Below, one piece after another: positions 38,501 to 50,596 of a DNA stretch of 64,000 bases. The first letter of the stretch is position 1. Each line of letters opens with the position of its first letter. Under the pieces are notes generated by a model. That model was given only the letters and a program-made list of their open reading frames with translations, did not search any database and had not been told where the DNA came from. A program made the position numbers and the translations under genes. Location of the stretch: positions 23,728-87,727 of the forward strand of contig NZ_JAGQED010000019.1 of NCBI RefSeq assembly GCF_018304965.1. Direction: 5' to 3'. The DNA is from Collimonas antrihumi (GTDB lineage Bacteria; Pseudomonadota; Gammaproteobacteria; Burkholderiales; Burkholderiaceae_D).

Positions 38501-38762
38501 AGCCGAGCGAGCTGGTCGAGGTCATTTGCGACAGGCCGGCTATCAGCGAGAATTGCCGTTCCAGCGGCTGTGCCACACTCGATGCCATGGTTTCCGGATT
38601 ACCGCCGGGCAGGTTGGCGGAGACTTGGATCGTCGGAAAATCGACTTGCGGCAGCGGCGCCACCGGCAACAGCGGCCATACCGCAGCGCCGACCAGGAAC
38701 ATCGCAATAGCGAGCAGCGTGGTGCCGATCGGGCGTTTAATGAAGGTCGCGGAGATGCTCAA
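35568..38762 (-). CDS. RND-family multidrug efflux permease (MdtB/MdtC-like)
   Basis: A 1064-residue inner-membrane proton-driven exporter of the hydrophobe/amphiphile type. It starts [21 protein letters not shown] and contains [37 protein letters not shown]. The proton-relay helix is [22 protein letters not shown], with a conserved Asp pair. The C-terminal half repeats the fold ([46 protein letters not shown]). It most resembles MdtC. Its start overlaps the membrane-fusion gene by 4 bp. The final codons lie in a 13-bp repeat. Confidence 0.95.
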   Translation of the reverse strand: [1064 protein letters not shown]

Positions 38763-39982
38763 TTGCGTGCCCCTTTGGCGGCCGGGGCAGGTGCCTTGCC
38801 AGTGCCTCCGGTATTGCCGGTACTACCCGCAGCGGCGCCGTTTTCGGTGACCTTGATACCAGGCTTAAGCTTGTACTGGCCGTCGACAACCACCCGTTGT
38901 CCCGGGCTCAAACCCTTGTCGATCACGGCGATGCCGTCCTGGATATTAGCTAGCTGAATCGGCTGATTCTTCACCGTGTTATCGGCATCGACAACGTAGA
39001 CGTAGACGCCATCCTGGCTCCGCTGCACCGCAGCTGCCGGCACCGTTAAAGCTTGTTTGCGGTCGCCCAGCACCAGTCTTGCATTGACATACTGGCCTGG
39101 CCACAACACATGCGACGGATTCTGGAAAATGGCTTTCAATTGCACCGTACCGGAGCTGGTGTCGATCTGGTTATTCAGCAGTGTCAGATTGCCTTGGGCC
39201 AGCATGGTGGAGTTATCGCGTGGGAAGGTCTGCACGCTCAGCGGTTTCTGGCTCCCGCGCAAGGCTGTGTTGATGCTCTGGAAGGTTTCCTCCGGCAGTG
39301 TAAACACGACCGCAATCGGATCGATTTGATTGATCACCACCAGGCCGTTGACATCGGCAGCGTGGATGATATTGCCTGGATCGACCAGACGCGCGCCGAC
39401 CCGGCCGCTGATCGGCGCCAGGATGCGGGTAAAGCTGAGTTGCACCTTGGCGTAGTTGATCTGCGCTTCGTCAGCCTGCACGGCGGCTTGCAGTTGCGTG
39501 ACTTGCGCACGGGTAGTGTCGAGCGTCTGTTGGGTCGCTGCATCCTGTTGCACCAGCGTGGTGTAGCGTTGTAGATCAAGCCTGGAGTTTGCCAGTTGTG
39601 CCTGATCCTTGGCTTTTTGCGCCAGCGCCTGGTCCAGTTGCGCCTGCAAGGTGCGCGGATCGATTTGTGCCAGCAGCTGGCCGGCTTTCACGTCCTGGCC
39701 TTCGACAAAACCGACCTTGTCCAGCTGGCCGTCGATACGTGCCTTGACAGTGACGCGGGCATTCGAGGTGACGGTGCCGACACCGTTCAGGTACATCGGC
39801 ATATCTTGCTGTTTGACGGCTGCGGTAGTGACAGATACGGCATTGGCCGAGTTGGCTGTGGCGGCCGGCGTGGTGACGGCGCCGGCCTTGTGAACGATGC
39901 CCCAGCCGGCGGCGCCGATCAGGACCAGTATCGCGGCGGTAATCAGCAGCGTTGAACGTGGTTTGGAGAGTGTGGTGGTCAT
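38759..39982 (-). CDS. RND efflux membrane-fusion (periplasmic adaptor) protein
   Basis: A 407-residue MdtA-like adaptor that links the pump to the outer-membrane channel. It has an N-terminal membrane anchor (LLITAAILVLIGAAGWGIV). The split lipoyl domain includes VTVKARIDGQLDKVGFVEGQDVKAGQLLAQIDPR, followed by a long alpha-hairpin and beta-barrel (PISGRVGARLVDPGNIIHAAD). The C-terminus is Gly/Thr/Ala/Lys-rich. It overlaps the RND gene by 4 bp and follows the outer-membrane factor gene by 17 bp. Confidence 0.94.
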   Translation of the reverse strand: MTTTLSKPRSTLLITAAILVLIGAAGWGIVHKAGAVTTPAATANSANAVSVTTAAVKQQDMPMYLNGVGTVTSNARVTVKARIDGQLDKVGFVEGQDVKAGQLLAQIDPRTLQAQLDQALAQKAKDQAQLANSRLDLQRYTTLVQQDAATQQTLDTTRAQVTQLQAAVQADEAQINYAKVQLSFTRILAPISGRVGARLVDPGNIIHAADVNGLVVINQIDPIAVVFTLPEETFQSINTALRGSQKPLSVQTFPRDNSTMLAQGNLTLLNNQIDTSSGTVQLKAIFQNPSHVLWPGQYVNARLVLGDRKQALTVPAAAVQRSQDGVYVYVVDADNTVKNQPIQLANIQDGIAVIDKGLSPGQRVVVDGQYKLKPGIKVTENGAAAGSTGNTGGTGKAPAPAAKGARN

Positions 39983-39999
39983 GGTATCTGCTCGAGGAA

Positions 40000-41502
40000 T
40001 TAATTGGTTGTACTGTTTTTGGCTTGGGCCGTGCGCTCGGCGCCGCTCAGTTGGCTGGCATCCCAGCCGCCGCCGACAGCCTTGATCAGCGCAACGCTAG
40101 CCAGCAGCTGGCGGCCCAGCAATTGCACTAAAGTGCGCTCATTGTTCAGGGCAAGCGTTTGCGCCGTGACCACCGTCAGATAGGTTGCAGTGCCGGCGCG
40201 ATACTGGCTGAGCGCCAGCCGTTCTGCCAGTTGCGAGGCTTGCACCGCCTGGTTCTGGGCGATCGCCTCTTGATCCAGGACGTTAAGCGTGGCCAGGTTG
40301 TCTTCCACTTCCTGGAATCCGCCCAGTACGGTTTGCTTGTATTGCGCTACCGCGACGTCATACGCGGCAATCGCCTGGTCGCTATGCGCGCGCCGCAAGC
40401 CACCGTCGAAAATGGATGCGGCCAGTGCAGCCCCCAGTGACCAGACCCTGCTTGGCGTGTCGAACCACTGCGCCAGGCTGGAGCTGCTGAAGCCACCACT
40501 GGCACTCAGCATCAATGCCGGGAAAAAGGCAGCCTTGGCGACGCCGATGTTGGCGTTGGCAACCGCAACATGGCGTTCGGCGCTGGCGATATCGGGACGG
40601 CGTTCCAGCAGATCCGAGGGCAGGCCGGCTGGAATAGGCGGCAAGCCTGCCTGCATCTTGCGAAGCATTTGGGTGTCAGCCGATGACGTAGCTAAATTCG
40701 CAGTCAAATTGAATCCGGAAGGCGCCTTGCCGGTCAGGATGGCGATAGCGTGTTCCAACTGGCTGCGCTGCGCCTGCAAATCGATAGCTTGCGCCTCGGC
40801 GGTTTTCAACTGGCTTTCCGCCAGCGCCACGTCCGAGCGCAGTGCGACTCCGGCTGCATACTGGCTCTTGGTCAGTTGCAGCGAGCGGGTGTAGGCGGCG
40901 GTGGTGCGCGCATACAAATCTTTCAGCAGATCGGTGATCCGCAGTTGCAGATAATCCTGCGCCAGGGTTGCCTGGATGCTGAGGCGAGCGGCGGCCAGGT
41001 CGGCGGCGCTGGCCTGGGTGCCGGCATCGCCGGCTTCCACCGAGCGTCGCACGCTACCCCAGACATCCGGCTCCCAGCTGCCTTGCACGCCGGCGCTGTA
41101 GCCATTGCCGAGCTTGGCGCCGTTGCTGTTGGTGAGTGCGCGGTCGACGCCGGCGTTGACACCGATCGCCGGCCAGAAGCCGGCGCGTGCCGCATCGGCG
41201 GCAGCGCGTGCCTGCCGATACCGGGCTTCTGCCTGGCGAATATTCTGGTTGGCCTGGTTGGCTTGCTCTATCAAGTTGTTCAGGGTGGCGTCGCCATAGA
41301 CTTCCCACCAGTTGCGGCTGTCGATTGGCTGCGGCTGCGCTTGTTTCCACGGGCCGCTCTCTTTATAGCTGGCAGGCACATCCATCGACGGCCGCACATA
41401 ATCGGGGCCGACTGCGCATGCTGTCAGCGAGAGCGCAACTGCGGCAGCCATGATGCTGGTTGCAAACGAGCGCTGGAGTCTTGGGGGAAAGGAGAAGTTC
41501 AT
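40000..41502 (-). CDS. RND efflux outer-membrane factor lipoprotein (OprM/NodT family)
   Basis: A 500-residue TolC-like outer-membrane channel. A signal peptide ends in the lipobox LTAC (SLTACAVGPDYVRP), so Cys is lipidated, as in OprM. Two OEP repeats follow, with the typical RQARAAADAARAGFWPAIGV and QYAAGVALRSDVALAESQL segments. The ATG at 41502 gives the family start; an upstream ATG (41580) lies in a short-repeat region and is not preferred. It is the first gene of the outer-membrane factor-adaptor-pump run. Confidence 0.94.
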   Translation of the reverse strand: MNFSFPPRLQRSFATSIMAAAVALSLTACAVGPDYVRPSMDVPASYKESGPWKQAQPQPIDSRNWWEVYGDATLNNLIEQANQANQNIRQAEARYRQARAAADAARAGFWPAIGVNAGVDRALTNSNGAKLGNGYSAGVQGSWEPDVWGSVRRSVEAGDAGTQASAADLAAARLSIQATLAQDYLQLRITDLLKDLYARTTAAYTRSLQLTKSQYAAGVALRSDVALAESQLKTAEAQAIDLQAQRSQLEHAIAILTGKAPSGFNLTANLATSSADTQMLRKMQAGLPPIPAGLPSDLLERRPDIASAERHVAVANANIGVAKAAFFPALMLSASGGFSSSSLAQWFDTPSRVWSLGAALAASIFDGGLRRAHSDQAIAAYDVAVAQYKQTVLGGFQEVEDNLATLNVLDQEAIAQNQAVQASQLAERLALSQYRAGTATYLTVVTAQTLALNNERTLVQLLGRQLLASVALIKAVGGGWDASQLSGAERTAQAKNSTTN

Positions 41503-41679
41503 GAGTCTGCTTGGTCTGACGTTCGGAACATCGGATGGAATGTCCGGGCGGCGAGCAAGCAGCAGTTGTAATAATCTCAACAGTCACAACAGTCACAACA
41601 ATCGCAGCATCGGACAATATTCAGGAATACTTTAAGTCTTGCTGCGGTACCTGATGCTGTCGCAAATATGACAATTCTG

Positions 41680-43092
41680 TCAGTTTCGTCCGTGTTTGAT
41701 ACGCAGTGCGCTGATGACGGTTGCAAGCAGGGTTGCGCTTGTTGCCAGCCATAGCGACAAATGGACCGCGCTGGCGTCGATATGCGCGGTGTCGGCTGTA
41801 GCCTGGGCGATGCTGGTTGCTGCAAGCACCACGGCGACCAGCGCAGCGCCCAGGGATTGGCCGAAAGTGCGGGCAATCGCCAGCACGCCGGATGCGGTGC
41901 CGCTGCGCACACGCGGTGCGTTGCTCAGCATTTCGCGATTGTTGGGACTCTGGAAAAAACCGAAACCGAGCCCGCACACAAAGGCGCGCCATAAGATATC
42001 CGCCACCGAAGCGTGTTCGCCGAGGCAGGCTAGCAACACCAGGCCTAGCGTCAGCACCAGCAAGCCGCAGGTGGATAGCAGCGACGCCGAATAATGGTCG
42101 GCCAGGCGGCCGGCGATCGGCGCCGTGATGGCAATCGCCACTGGCCAGGGAGTAAACAAGGCGGCCGATAGCAGCGGACTAAAGCCATAGGCGCCTTGAA
42201 ACAGGAATGGTAGTGCAATAAAGGCAATTCCCTGACCGACAAAAGAACAGAGCGAAGTAGCTACCGCCATGGAAAAACGTTGTGATGCAAAAATATCAAG
42301 AGGTAATAACGGTGCGGCGTAACGTCGTTGTCTAATGATAAATAAAATAACTGAAGCCAGGGCGATCGCGAAGAGCAGCAATTCCTTGCCCCAGCTATCG
42401 TGGCGCGATAAGCCGTCGACTGCCATCACGAAGGTGCCCAGCGCCAGTGCCGACAGCACGGCGCCGACGGCGTCGAATTTACCGCCGCGTCCCGGATCGC
42501 GCGGCAACACGCGCCATGCCATCAACAGCGTGACGATGCCGATCGGCACATTGACGGCAAACAGCCACGGCCAGCTCAGCACCGACAGCATCAGGCCGCC
42601 AATCGCCGGCCCGGCAGCGGTGGAGGAGGCCACCACCAGGGCGTTGACGCCTAATGCCGCTCCCAGCAGGCGGGTAGGGAATATGTTGCGGTAAAGCGCC
42701 GGACCGATACACATGGCGGCAGCGCCGCCCAGGCCTTGTAAAAGTCGCATGCCGTTCAGCATCGCCAGCGACGACGACAGCGCACAGCCTAGCGAAGCCA
42801 GGGTGAATACCAGGATGCCGCTCATATATACACGGCGAAAGCCGAGCACCTCGCCTAGCGAGGCGAAGGCGACCATGGTCATGGCGCCGGCGAGGATGTA
42901 GGCGTTGGCTATCCATACGGCGTCGGCGGCCTCGACCTGCAGGCTGCGGGCAATCATGGGCAGCGCAACATTGACAATAGAGCCGTCCAGCACGGTCATG
43001 CTGGTGCCAAGGATCATGACGATAATCGCCACCCGGCGTGTTGCTCCGGGCAGGCCGTCGTCCTCTGCGAGATCGCCGAAGAGCTTACTCAT
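41680..43092 (-). CDS. MFS drug exporter, DHA2 (14-helix) type
   Basis: A 470-residue transporter beginning MSKLFGDLAEDDG. It carries the DHA2 motif C-like region (GTSMTVLDGSIVNVALPMIARSL), motif A (SLGEVLGFRRVYM) and many hydrophobic helices. It is likely to export drugs or other small amphiphiles. It lies 177 bp upstream of the outer-membrane factor gene on the same strand, so it may or may not be cotranscribed. No adjacent adaptor of the EmrA type is present. Confidence 0.9.
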   Translation of the reverse strand: MSKLFGDLAEDDGLPGATRRVAIIVMILGTSMTVLDGSIVNVALPMIARSLQVEAADAVWIANAYILAGAMTMVAFASLGEVLGFRRVYMSGILVFTLASLGCALSSSLAMLNGMRLLQGLGGAAAMCIGPALYRNIFPTRLLGAALGVNALVVASSTAAGPAIGGLMLSVLSWPWLFAVNVPIGIVTLLMAWRVLPRDPGRGGKFDAVGAVLSALALGTFVMAVDGLSRHDSWGKELLLFAIALASVILFIIRQRRYAAPLLPLDIFASQRFSMAVATSLCSFVGQGIAFIALPFLFQGAYGFSPLLSAALFTPWPVAIAITAPIAGRLADHYSASLLSTCGLLVLTLGLVLLACLGEHASVADILWRAFVCGLGFGFFQSPNNREMLSNAPRVRSGTASGVLAIARTFGQSLGAALVAVVLAATSIAQATADTAHIDASAVHLSLWLATSATLLATVISALRIKHGRN

Positions 43093-45071
<1,979 letters not shown>

Positions 45072-45080
45072 GGAAAGAAC

Positions 45081-45935
45081 ATGAAACTTTGTGGCTTTGA
45101 TGTCGGTCTGGATCAACCGTTTTTCCTGATCGCCGGCCCGTGCGTCATCGAATCGCGCCAGATGGCGCTCGATACCGCCGGACAATTGAAAGAGATCGCC
45201 AGCGCGCTGGGCATCAACTTCATTTACAAATCGTCTTTCGACAAGGCGAATCGTTCGTCCGGCACTTCTTTCCGCGGCCTGGGCATGGAAAAAGGACTGG
45301 AGATCCTGGCTGAAGTCAAAGCGCAAATCGGCGTGCCGGTGCTGACCGATATCCATGAAATCTATGAAATCAAGCCGGTGGCGGCGGTGGTCGATGTCTT
45401 GCAGACACCGGCTTTCCTCTGTCGCCAGACCGATTTCATCAACGCTTGCGCGCAATCGGGCAAGCCGGTGAATATCAAGAAAGGCCAGTTCCTGGCCCCG
45501 CACGACATGATCAATGTCATCGCCAAGGCGCGTGCCGCTGCCCGCGAAGCCGGCCTGCCGGAAGATAATTTCATGGCATGCGAACGCGGCGCATCGTTCG
45601 GTTACAACAACCTGGTATCGGATATGCGTTCGCTGGCGATCATGCGCGAAACCGGTTGCCCGGTAGTGTTCGATGCTACCCACTCGGTGCAGTTGCCGGG
45701 TGGCCAGGGCAGCACTTCCGGCGGCCAGCGTGAATTCGTGCCGGTACTGGCACGGGCCGCGATTGCGGTCGGCGTTGCCGGGGTGTTCATGGAAACCCAT
45801 CCGAATCCTGCAGAAGCTAAATCCGACGGCCCGAATGCGGTGCCGCTGGGACGTATGAAAGAATTGTTGTCGACCATGATAGACCTGGATCGGGTCGTCA
45901 AAAAGAATGGCTTTATCGAAAGCAATTTCGGTTGA
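45081..45935 (+). CDS. kdsA: 2-dehydro-3-deoxyphosphooctonate aldolase (Kdo-8-P synthase)
   Basis: A 284-residue enzyme that condenses PEP with arabinose-5-phosphate for lipopolysaccharide Kdo. Clear segments are [63 protein letters not shown], and [13 protein letters not shown] near the C-terminus. GGAAAG precedes the ATG. It pairs functionally with kdsB at 6792-7568. Confidence 0.97.
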   Translation: MKLCGFDVGLDQPFFLIAGPCVIESRQMALDTAGQLKEIASALGINFIYKSSFDKANRSSGTSFRGLGMEKGLEILAEVKAQIGVPVLTDIHEIYEIKPVAAVVDVLQTPAFLCRQTDFINACAQSGKPVNIKKGQFLAPHDMINVIAKARAAAREAGLPEDNFMACERGASFGYNNLVSDMRSLAIMRETGCPVVFDATHSVQLPGGQGSTSGGQREFVPVLARAAIAVGVAGVFMETHPNPAEAKSDGPNAVPLGRMKELLSTMIDLDRVVKKNGFIESNFG

Positions 45936-46033
45936 TTGCTTGGGGCCGGGCTCGCTGGATTCGTTTGACTATATCGCTACTGCTATACACACAAGTGGCA
46001 GCGCCAGCAGTCTGACCCCGTAAATGGTTTTAA

Positions 46034-47350
<1,317 letters not shown>

Positions 47351-47356
47351 ACACGA

Positions 47357-47438
47357 GTAGGGTGGGCACTCGTGCCCACGCGGAACTGCAATTCGTTGAT
47401 GGCCGTTCAGCGTGGGCAAAAAATCTTGCCCACCCTAC
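47357..47438. repeat. MITE-like repeat with 12-bp terminal inverted repeats, copy 1
   Basis: An 82-bp element begins GTAGGGTGGGCA and ends TGCCCACCCTAC, a perfect 12-bp inverted pair, with an inner GTGCCCACGCGG. A 120-bp relative at 50471-50590 has the same ends and the same inner motif but a different core. It lies between eno and ftsB. Confidence 0.85.
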
Positions 47439-47475
47439 GTATGATTAGATAAGACAGTGGAGTCAACCCCAAACG

Positions 47476-47856
47476 ATGCGCCTGATTGCCATTTTCCTGA
47501 CCGCTTTGCTGATACTGGTCCAGTACCCACTGTGGCTAGGCAAGGGCGGCTGGCTGCGTGTGTGGGACATGGATCAGCAAGTGCATGCCGCCCATGACAA
47601 GGTGGACGAACTGAAAGCCCGCAATGCCAAGCTGGATTCGGAAGTGCATGATTTGAAAGAAGGCACCGGTGCGGTCGAAGAACGGGCGCGCACCGAGCTG
47701 GGCATGATCAAGAAAGACGAGATTTTCATACAGATTCTCGATCCGAACGGCAATCCGGCAGATGCGCCGGCTCCGCCAAATGCAGAATTGACGGCGATAG
47801 AAAAGACGATCGCGGTCGCTGTGCCATCCGAAAAGAACAAGAAATCAGAACCCTGA
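47476..47856 (+). CDS. ftsB: Cell division protein FtsB
   Basis: A 126-residue bitopic divisome protein. It has an N-terminal membrane helix ([20 protein letters not shown]), a leucine-zipper-like coiled coil (about 35-65) and [20 protein letters not shown], the FtsB/DivIC signature. It forms the FtsQLB complex in the periplasm. The eno-ftsB order is conserved in proteobacteria. The charged C-terminal tail overlaps a hairpin. Confidence 0.93.
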   Translation: MRLIAIFLTALLILVQYPLWLGKGGWLRVWDMDQQVHAAHDKVDELKARNAKLDSEVHDLKEGTGAVEERARTELGMIKKDEIFIQILDPNGNPADAPAPPNAELTAIEKTIAVAVPSEKNKKSEP

Positions 47857-47863
47857 TTTCTTG
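47838..47863. terminator. Hairpin over the ftsB stop codon
   Basis: CAAGAAATCAG pairs perfectly with CTGATTTCTTG over a 5-base loop that reaches the ftsB stop codon. There is no strong T-run, so it may be a weak terminator or an mRNA 3'-end structure between ftsB and the convergent hslO. Confidence 0.5.
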
Positions 47864-47899
47864 TATCTCTATATCCGTCCTTAGTACTTACACTTATCT

Positions 47900-48868
47900 T
47901 TAATGCTTGCTGCTGCCGGTAGGCAGCAACGCTTCAACCGGCGCCGCGCTGGCAAACAGGTGCGCGCAATCGACTTTGTCGAATTCATAATGCTTGCCGC
48001 AGAAATCGCAATCCACCGCCAGCTTGCCCAAATCGGCGAGGGCTTCCTCGATCTCCGGCTGCCCCAGCATTTTCAACATGTTGCCGACTTTCTCGCGTGA
48101 GCAATTGCATTGGAAACTGGGTTGCTGCGGTTCGAAAACACGAATGGTTTCTTCCCAGAACAGGCGGCGCAGCAGCGTCTGGATATCGGTTGCCAGCATT
48201 TCCTCAGGACGCAAAGTGCCGCCCAGCGCCAGGAAGCGATTCCATGTTTCCAGGTCGTCGTTGACGGGTACATCGATGCCGCCGTGATTCGGCAGTTTCT
48301 GCAGCAGCAAACCGCGTGCAACTTTGTTGTCAGCTGCCAGCCATAGCCTGGTATCGAGCTGTTCCGAGCGCAGCATGTAGTTTTCGATGACGGTGGAGAT
48401 ACTCTCGCCATCCAGCGGCACGATGCCTTGATAAGCCTTTTGGCCAGGCATTTTGTCTTGTGGATCGAGCGTGATTGCAAAACGTCCCTGGCCATTCAGG
48501 TTAACCAGCTGCGACATGGTGGCGTCGAGGTCGATCACTGCATCGGGCGCGAGCTTTGCCGTGGCACGCATCCGCAGTTGCGAATCGCATTCAACCACCA
48601 GCAGCCGGATCGGGCCGTCGCCGTAAATTTGCATGACGATGACGCCGTTGAATTTCAAATTGGCGGACAGCAGCGCCGCCGCAGCCATCATTTCACCAAG
48701 CAACGTCGTGACTGGCGCCGGGTACTGGCGGTGCGTCAGCGTCTGCTGCCAGGTGGCAGACAGCTGTACCAGTTCACCACGCACGGCAGCGTTCTCAACC
48801 ATGAATTTCTGTAATGAGTCGCTATCGCCGTGTATTTCGCCGGCATCCATCATTTTTGTTACGTCCAT
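47900..48868 (-). CDS. hslO: Redox-regulated chaperone Hsp33
   Basis: A 322-residue holdase chaperone activated by oxidation. The C-terminal zinc-binding redox switch has four cysteines: CNC in FQCNCSREKV and CDFC in VDCDFCGKHYEFD. The N-terminal domain contains TTLLGEMMAAAALLSANLKF and the GQGRFAITLDP region. The ATG at 48868 is used; internal ATGs at 48853 and 48850 are possible. Three 14-bp repeats lie just upstream. Confidence 0.95.
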   Translation of the reverse strand: MDVTKMMDAGEIHGDSDSLQKFMVENAAVRGELVQLSATWQQTLTHRQYPAPVTTLLGEMMAAAALLSANLKFNGVIVMQIYGDGPIRLLVVECDSQLRMRATAKLAPDAVIDLDATMSQLVNLNGQGRFAITLDPQDKMPGQKAYQGIVPLDGESISTVIENYMLRSEQLDTRLWLAADNKVARGLLLQKLPNHGGIDVPVNDDLETWNRFLALGGTLRPEEMLATDIQTLLRRLFWEETIRVFEPQQPSFQCNCSREKVGNMLKMLGQPEIEEALADLGKLAVDCDFCGKHYEFDKVDCAHLFASAAPVEALLPTGSSKH

Positions 48869-48877
48869 ATTTTTTAT

Positions 48878-48919
48878 CCGCTAATTTGTTGCCGCTAATT
48901 TGTTGCTGCTAATTTGTCG
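48878..48919. repeat. Three tandem 14-bp repeats upstream of hslO
   Basis: CCGCTAATTTGTTG occurs twice exactly and once as CTGCTAATTTGTCG, 9 bp upstream of the hslO start codon on its 5' side. Confidence 0.85.
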
Positions 48920-48950
48920 CTGATTACTACTTGAATGCTACTTATGTTGT

Positions 48951-49475
48951 TTATCCGATTTGCTTCAGGTCGGTTTTGTACTCTTGTCCGCGATGTATGT
49001 AGTGCGTGGCGTTGCCGGCCAGCGCCGCGATGTCTTGCTCGCTCAGGATCCGTACGGCTTTGGCAGGCGAGCCGATAATCAGCGAGTTATCCGGGAATTC
49101 CTTACCTTCGGTGACCAGCGCGCCGGCGCCGACCAGGCAATTCTTGCCGATCTTGGCGCCATTCAGGATGACGGCCTGAATCCCGATCAACGCGCCGTCG
49201 CCAATAGTGCACCCGTGCAACATTGCCTGGTGTCCGACGGTGACGTTCTTGCCTAGCGTCAGCGGAAAACCCATGTCGGTGTGCAGTGTGCTGCTTTCCT
49301 GCACGTTGCTGCCCTGGCCGACCGTAATCAATTCATTGTCGCCACGGATCGTGACGCCGAACCAGATGCTGGCGTCAGCTTCGATCCTGACCTTGCCGAT
49401 CAGAGTGGCAGACGGCGCAATATATGCTGAAGGGGCGATGTCGGGGGCATGCTCGCCCAATTGGTAGATGGCCAT
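48951..49475 (-). CDS. Gamma-class carbonic anhydrase family protein (left-handed beta-helix)
   Basis: A 174-residue hexapeptide-repeat protein like E. coli YrdA/CaiE. It begins [29 protein letters not shown], followed by isoleucine-led repeats. Candidate zinc histidines are in LHTDMG and VGHQAMLHG. It probably forms a trimer; carbonic anhydrase activity is not certain for this subfamily. The ATG at 49475 gives the family start; upstream codons to 49619 do not look like protein. Confidence 0.9.
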   Translation of the reverse strand: MAIYQLGEHAPDIAPSAYIAPSATLIGKVRIEADASIWFGVTIRGDNELITVGQGSNVQESSTLHTDMGFPLTLGKNVTVGHQAMLHGCTIGDGALIGIQAVILNGAKIGKNCLVGAGALVTEGKEFPDNSLIIGSPAKAVRILSEQDIAALAGNATHYIHRGQEYKTDLKQIG

Positions 49476-49610
49476 AAATCTCCGTAGAATGCTGGTTGCC
49501 GGGCATGCCTGATGCCCTTTTGCTGGATGCTTGCGGTATGCTGATCTAATGCTTATAGATATGTCCAAAGTGCGATTTTTCAACAGTAGCGCCATTTTAC
49601 CGCTGTCAAC

Positions 49611-50462
49611 ATGAACCATTCTTCCTTTCTCTCAAAGCCAGGCGAGCTAGACGAACTTGAGTTACGTACCGCCGCCCTGCATTGGCTCTGCGAGGCCGAT
49701 GTTGCCGCCAAGGTTGCCGGGGTAGAAGCAATGGCAGCAAGCTGGAAAAATGCCGAAATGACACTGGATAAGCAGCGTGTCCTCGCTGCAACCTTAAGCA
49801 TACCGGGCCGCCCGCAACTGCCGGCGCTGGTGCCGCCGCGCGAAGTCAAGCATCGCTCGATGGCTTCGCTGGAAGGGCGTGCCGCCATGATTCACGCGCT
49901 GGCGCATATCGAATTCAACGCCATCAACCTGGCGCTCGACGCCATCTGGCGTTTCGCCGGGATGCCGGAAGATTATTACGTCGACTGGCTGCGTGTCGCC
50001 AGGGAGGAAGCTTATCACTTTAGCTTGTTGGTAAGTCACTTGCAGACGCTGGGATTTGCCTACGGCGATTTTTCGGCGCATAACAGCTTGTGGGAACTGA
50101 CTGAGAAAACCAGCCATGACATCCTGGCCAGGATGGCGCTGGTGCCGCGCATGATGGAAGCACGCGGCCTGGACGCATCACCGCGCACCCGCGCCAAACT
50201 GGCGCAGGCCGGCGATGAAGATGCGGCGGCGATCATCGACATTATCTTGCGCGATGAGATCGGCCATGTGGCAATCGGCAATCATTGGTATGGCTGGCTT
50301 TGCGAGGCGCGCCAGCTGGAACCGCTGGCAACCTTTGCCGCCTTGGCACTGCAGCACAAGGCGCCGATATTGCGCGGGCCGTTCAATCTGGAAGCGAGGA
50401 GGGCGGCTGGATTTTCCGAACCGGAATTGCTGGCCCTGATAGAAGAGACAAAGTCGCTCTGA
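49611..50462 (+). CDS. DUF455 ferritin-like protein
   Basis: A 283-residue helical protein of the DUF455 (COG2833) family. Carboxylate-histidine pairs typical of a di-iron ferritin-like bundle are visible: [26 protein letters not shown] and [13 protein letters not shown]. Its reaction is not known. It diverges from the gamma-carbonic anhydrase gene. A repeat with GTAGGGTGGGCA ends begins 8 bp after its stop. Confidence 0.88.
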   Translation: MNHSSFLSKPGELDELELRTAALHWLCEADVAAKVAGVEAMAASWKNAEMTLDKQRVLAATLSIPGRPQLPALVPPREVKHRSMASLEGRAAMIHALAHIEFNAINLALDAIWRFAGMPEDYYVDWLRVAREEAYHFSLLVSHLQTLGFAYGDFSAHNSLWELTEKTSHDILARMALVPRMMEARGLDASPRTRAKLAQAGDEDAAAIIDIILRDEIGHVAIGNHWYGWLCEARQLEPLATFAALALQHKAPILRGPFNLEARRAAGFSEPELLALIEETKSL

Positions 50463-50470
50463 ATTATCGG

Positions 50471-50590
50471 GTAGGGTGGGCACATATGCCCACGCGGAAT
50501 TCACAACATGCACATGCCTGTTTCCGCGCCATGCCGGTCTGCACTCCGGTTATCGCGGTCACGCGTGGGCAAAAACCTTGCCCACCCTAC
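50471..50590. repeat. MITE-like repeat with 12-bp terminal inverted repeats, copy 2
   Basis: A 120-bp element has the same GTAGGGTGGGCA...TGCCCACCCTAC ends and inner CCCACGCGG/CGCGTGGG arms as copy 1 at 47357-47438, but a longer core. It sits between two converging genes. Confidence 0.85.
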
Positions 50591-50596
50591 GAGCAC

